A stretch of 64,000 nt of DNA from Theocolax elegans (Eukaryota > Arthropoda > Insecta > Hymenoptera > Cerocephalidae). A program made the translations under genes and the position numbers. Under the pieces are notes generated by a model. It did no database searches. It saw only the letters and a list, made by a program, of their open reading frames with translations, and was not told where the DNA came from. This document shows, one piece after another, positions 62,970 to 64,000 of this stretch. The stretch lies in assembly GCA_026168455.1 (NCBI GenBank), contig CM047425.1, forward strand, positions 38,952,118-39,016,117. Direction: 5' to 3'. Each line of letters begins with the position of its first letter. Position 1 is the stretch's first letter.

Positions 62970-64000
62970 CGTGGGATCAGCTCGCCCGATAAAGCAGAAG
63001 TATTACCTGGTGTCGGAGAAGATCCAGGAGGAGATGCACCGCCAGGTCCGAGAGATGCTAGATTTAGAGATCATAGAGCCCTCGGACAGCGGTTGGTCAA
63101 GCCCCGTGGTGAAGGTACGCAAGGAGAACGGATCACGTCGGTTTTGCATTGACTTTAGGAAAGTCAATGCGCTAACGAAACCAGACGCTTATCCCCTCCC
63201 GTTCATGCAGGATATATTGCGCAAGCTGAAGAAATGTCCGTACATTAGTACTCTGGACATGAACTCAGAGTATCATCAAATACCTCTCCAGAAGGAATTG
63301 CGTCCTTATACGGCTTTCACAGTCCCGAGGATGGGACTATGTCAGTTTAAGCGGATGCCATACGGACTGGCATACGCCGGCGCGACCTTCCAACGCATGA
63401 TTGCCCAAGTGGTTGGTCCTGATCTCGAGCCCAATGCCTTTTCTTACCTCAATGACATTATCATAGTCACCGAGACATTTGAAGGGCACAAGAAGTATCT
63501 CGAGATGGTGCTTAAGAGACTGGCCGAAGCAAATTTGACAGTAAATAAAGAAAGGTGTGTCTTTTGTCAAGATGAGGTGAGATACATTGGCGTGCTGGTC
63601 AACAGGGATGGAATTCGTCCCGACCCAGCCAAGACAGAGCCGATAAGGGTTTATCCGGCTCCCAAGAACCTCAAACAGCTTCGACGATTCCTCGGCATGG
63701 CGTCGTGGTACCGGCGTTTTATGCCGGATTACGCCACGATTGCCGAGCCGCTTACCCGTCTCACGAAGAAGAACCAAGGGTACGAGTGGTTAAAGGAACA
63801 GGAACAAGCCTTTCAGCAACTGAAGGCCCTGATCATGACTGCTCCAGTTCTTCAACGACCCAGTGCAGATGGACTGTTTAGCCTGCACACGGACGCGAGC
63901 GATACCGGCATAGAAGCCGTGCTCGTCCAAGAGATAGACGGAGAGGAAAGAGTCATTGAGTTTGCCAGTCGCATGCTCACAGCACCCGAGAACAATTATA
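62966..64000 (+). pseudogene. pol: pol of Gypsy-C: reverse transcriptase and start of RNase H
   Basis: Open to the window edge: IKQKYYLVSEKIQEEMHRQV, RRFCIDFRKVN, YISTLDMNSEYHQIPL, RMPYGLAYAGATFQ, then SYLNDIII where the catalytic motif should be YLDD, so one metal-binding Asp is Asn. RNase H starts with SLHTDASDTGIEAV (GIE where GLG is usual). The element continues beyond 64000. Confidence 0.9.

Larger units (their letters stand above)
60646..64000 (+). mobile_element. Gypsy-C: Ty3/gypsy element, 5'-deleted, continues past the window
   Basis: LTR-like start TGTAACGG directly after the foldback and its ATAT flank. Gag begins at the residue corresponding to about 303 of Gypsy-B Gag, no primer-binding site is seen, and pol has deletions and a mutated RT, so the copy is dead. 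Confidence 0.85.

Overview
This is a eukaryotic, intergenic-type window made almost entirely of transposable elements. Insect coding style, errantivirus- and Ty3/gypsy-type retroelements, Penelope-like and Helitron remnants, a mononegavirus-type glycoprotein fossil and tRNA-derived SINEs all point to an arthropod; a hymenopteran, probably an ant, is my best guess (inference). I see no confident single-copy host gene.

Layout. 1-1.7 kb: decayed copy (minus) of a multi-copy arthropod protein family of unknown function, split by a 338-bp insertion. 1.74-9.03 kb: Gypsy-A (plus), with a 1.9-kb LTR, broken gag, and long pol that stops abruptly inside integrase. 9.1-20.7 kb: retrovirus-like fossils, all on the minus strand: an LTR with a tRNA-Pro-type primer site, gag, protease, a reverse transcriptase that breaks off, a mononegavirus/chuvirus-like glycoprotein, a second gag fragment, a Cys-rich ORF and an F-type (baculovirus F/errantivirus) envelope. 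20.7-28.7 kb: AT-rich mosaic of inverted-repeat elements, tRNA-like modules, a SINE, and Penelope remnants including hammerhead-ribozyme motifs. 28.7-30.5 kb: broken CACTA/EnSpm-type transposase. 30.7-31.2 kb: solo LTR. 32.4-57.8 kb: one Helitron cut into pieces, with helicase and N-terminal region on the minus strand but the Rep region inverted to plus and present twice. It is interleaved with copies of a 1.4-kb inverted-repeat element (A) and with Gypsy-B, a 10.8-kb LTR retrotransposon with near-identical LTRs. 58-60.6 kb: a long foldback. 60.6-64 kb: Gypsy-C, 5'-deleted and running off the window.

Gypsy-A, -B and -C are related: protease motif DPGA, a splice donor near the LTR 3' end, and pol in the -1 frame behind a GGGAAAC-type slippery site. 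Gypsy-B also has integrase AT-hooks and an extra third ORF (coiled coil plus a Cys/His cluster) that is not an envelope. Its LTRs differ by one base in 1209 as read by eye, so insertion is very recent, yet its reverse transcriptase carries a roughly 31-nt deletion.

All coordinates were counted by hand from the sequence; element ends are certain where terminal repeats and target duplications are quoted and approximate otherwise. Family names rest on motif recognition without database searches.
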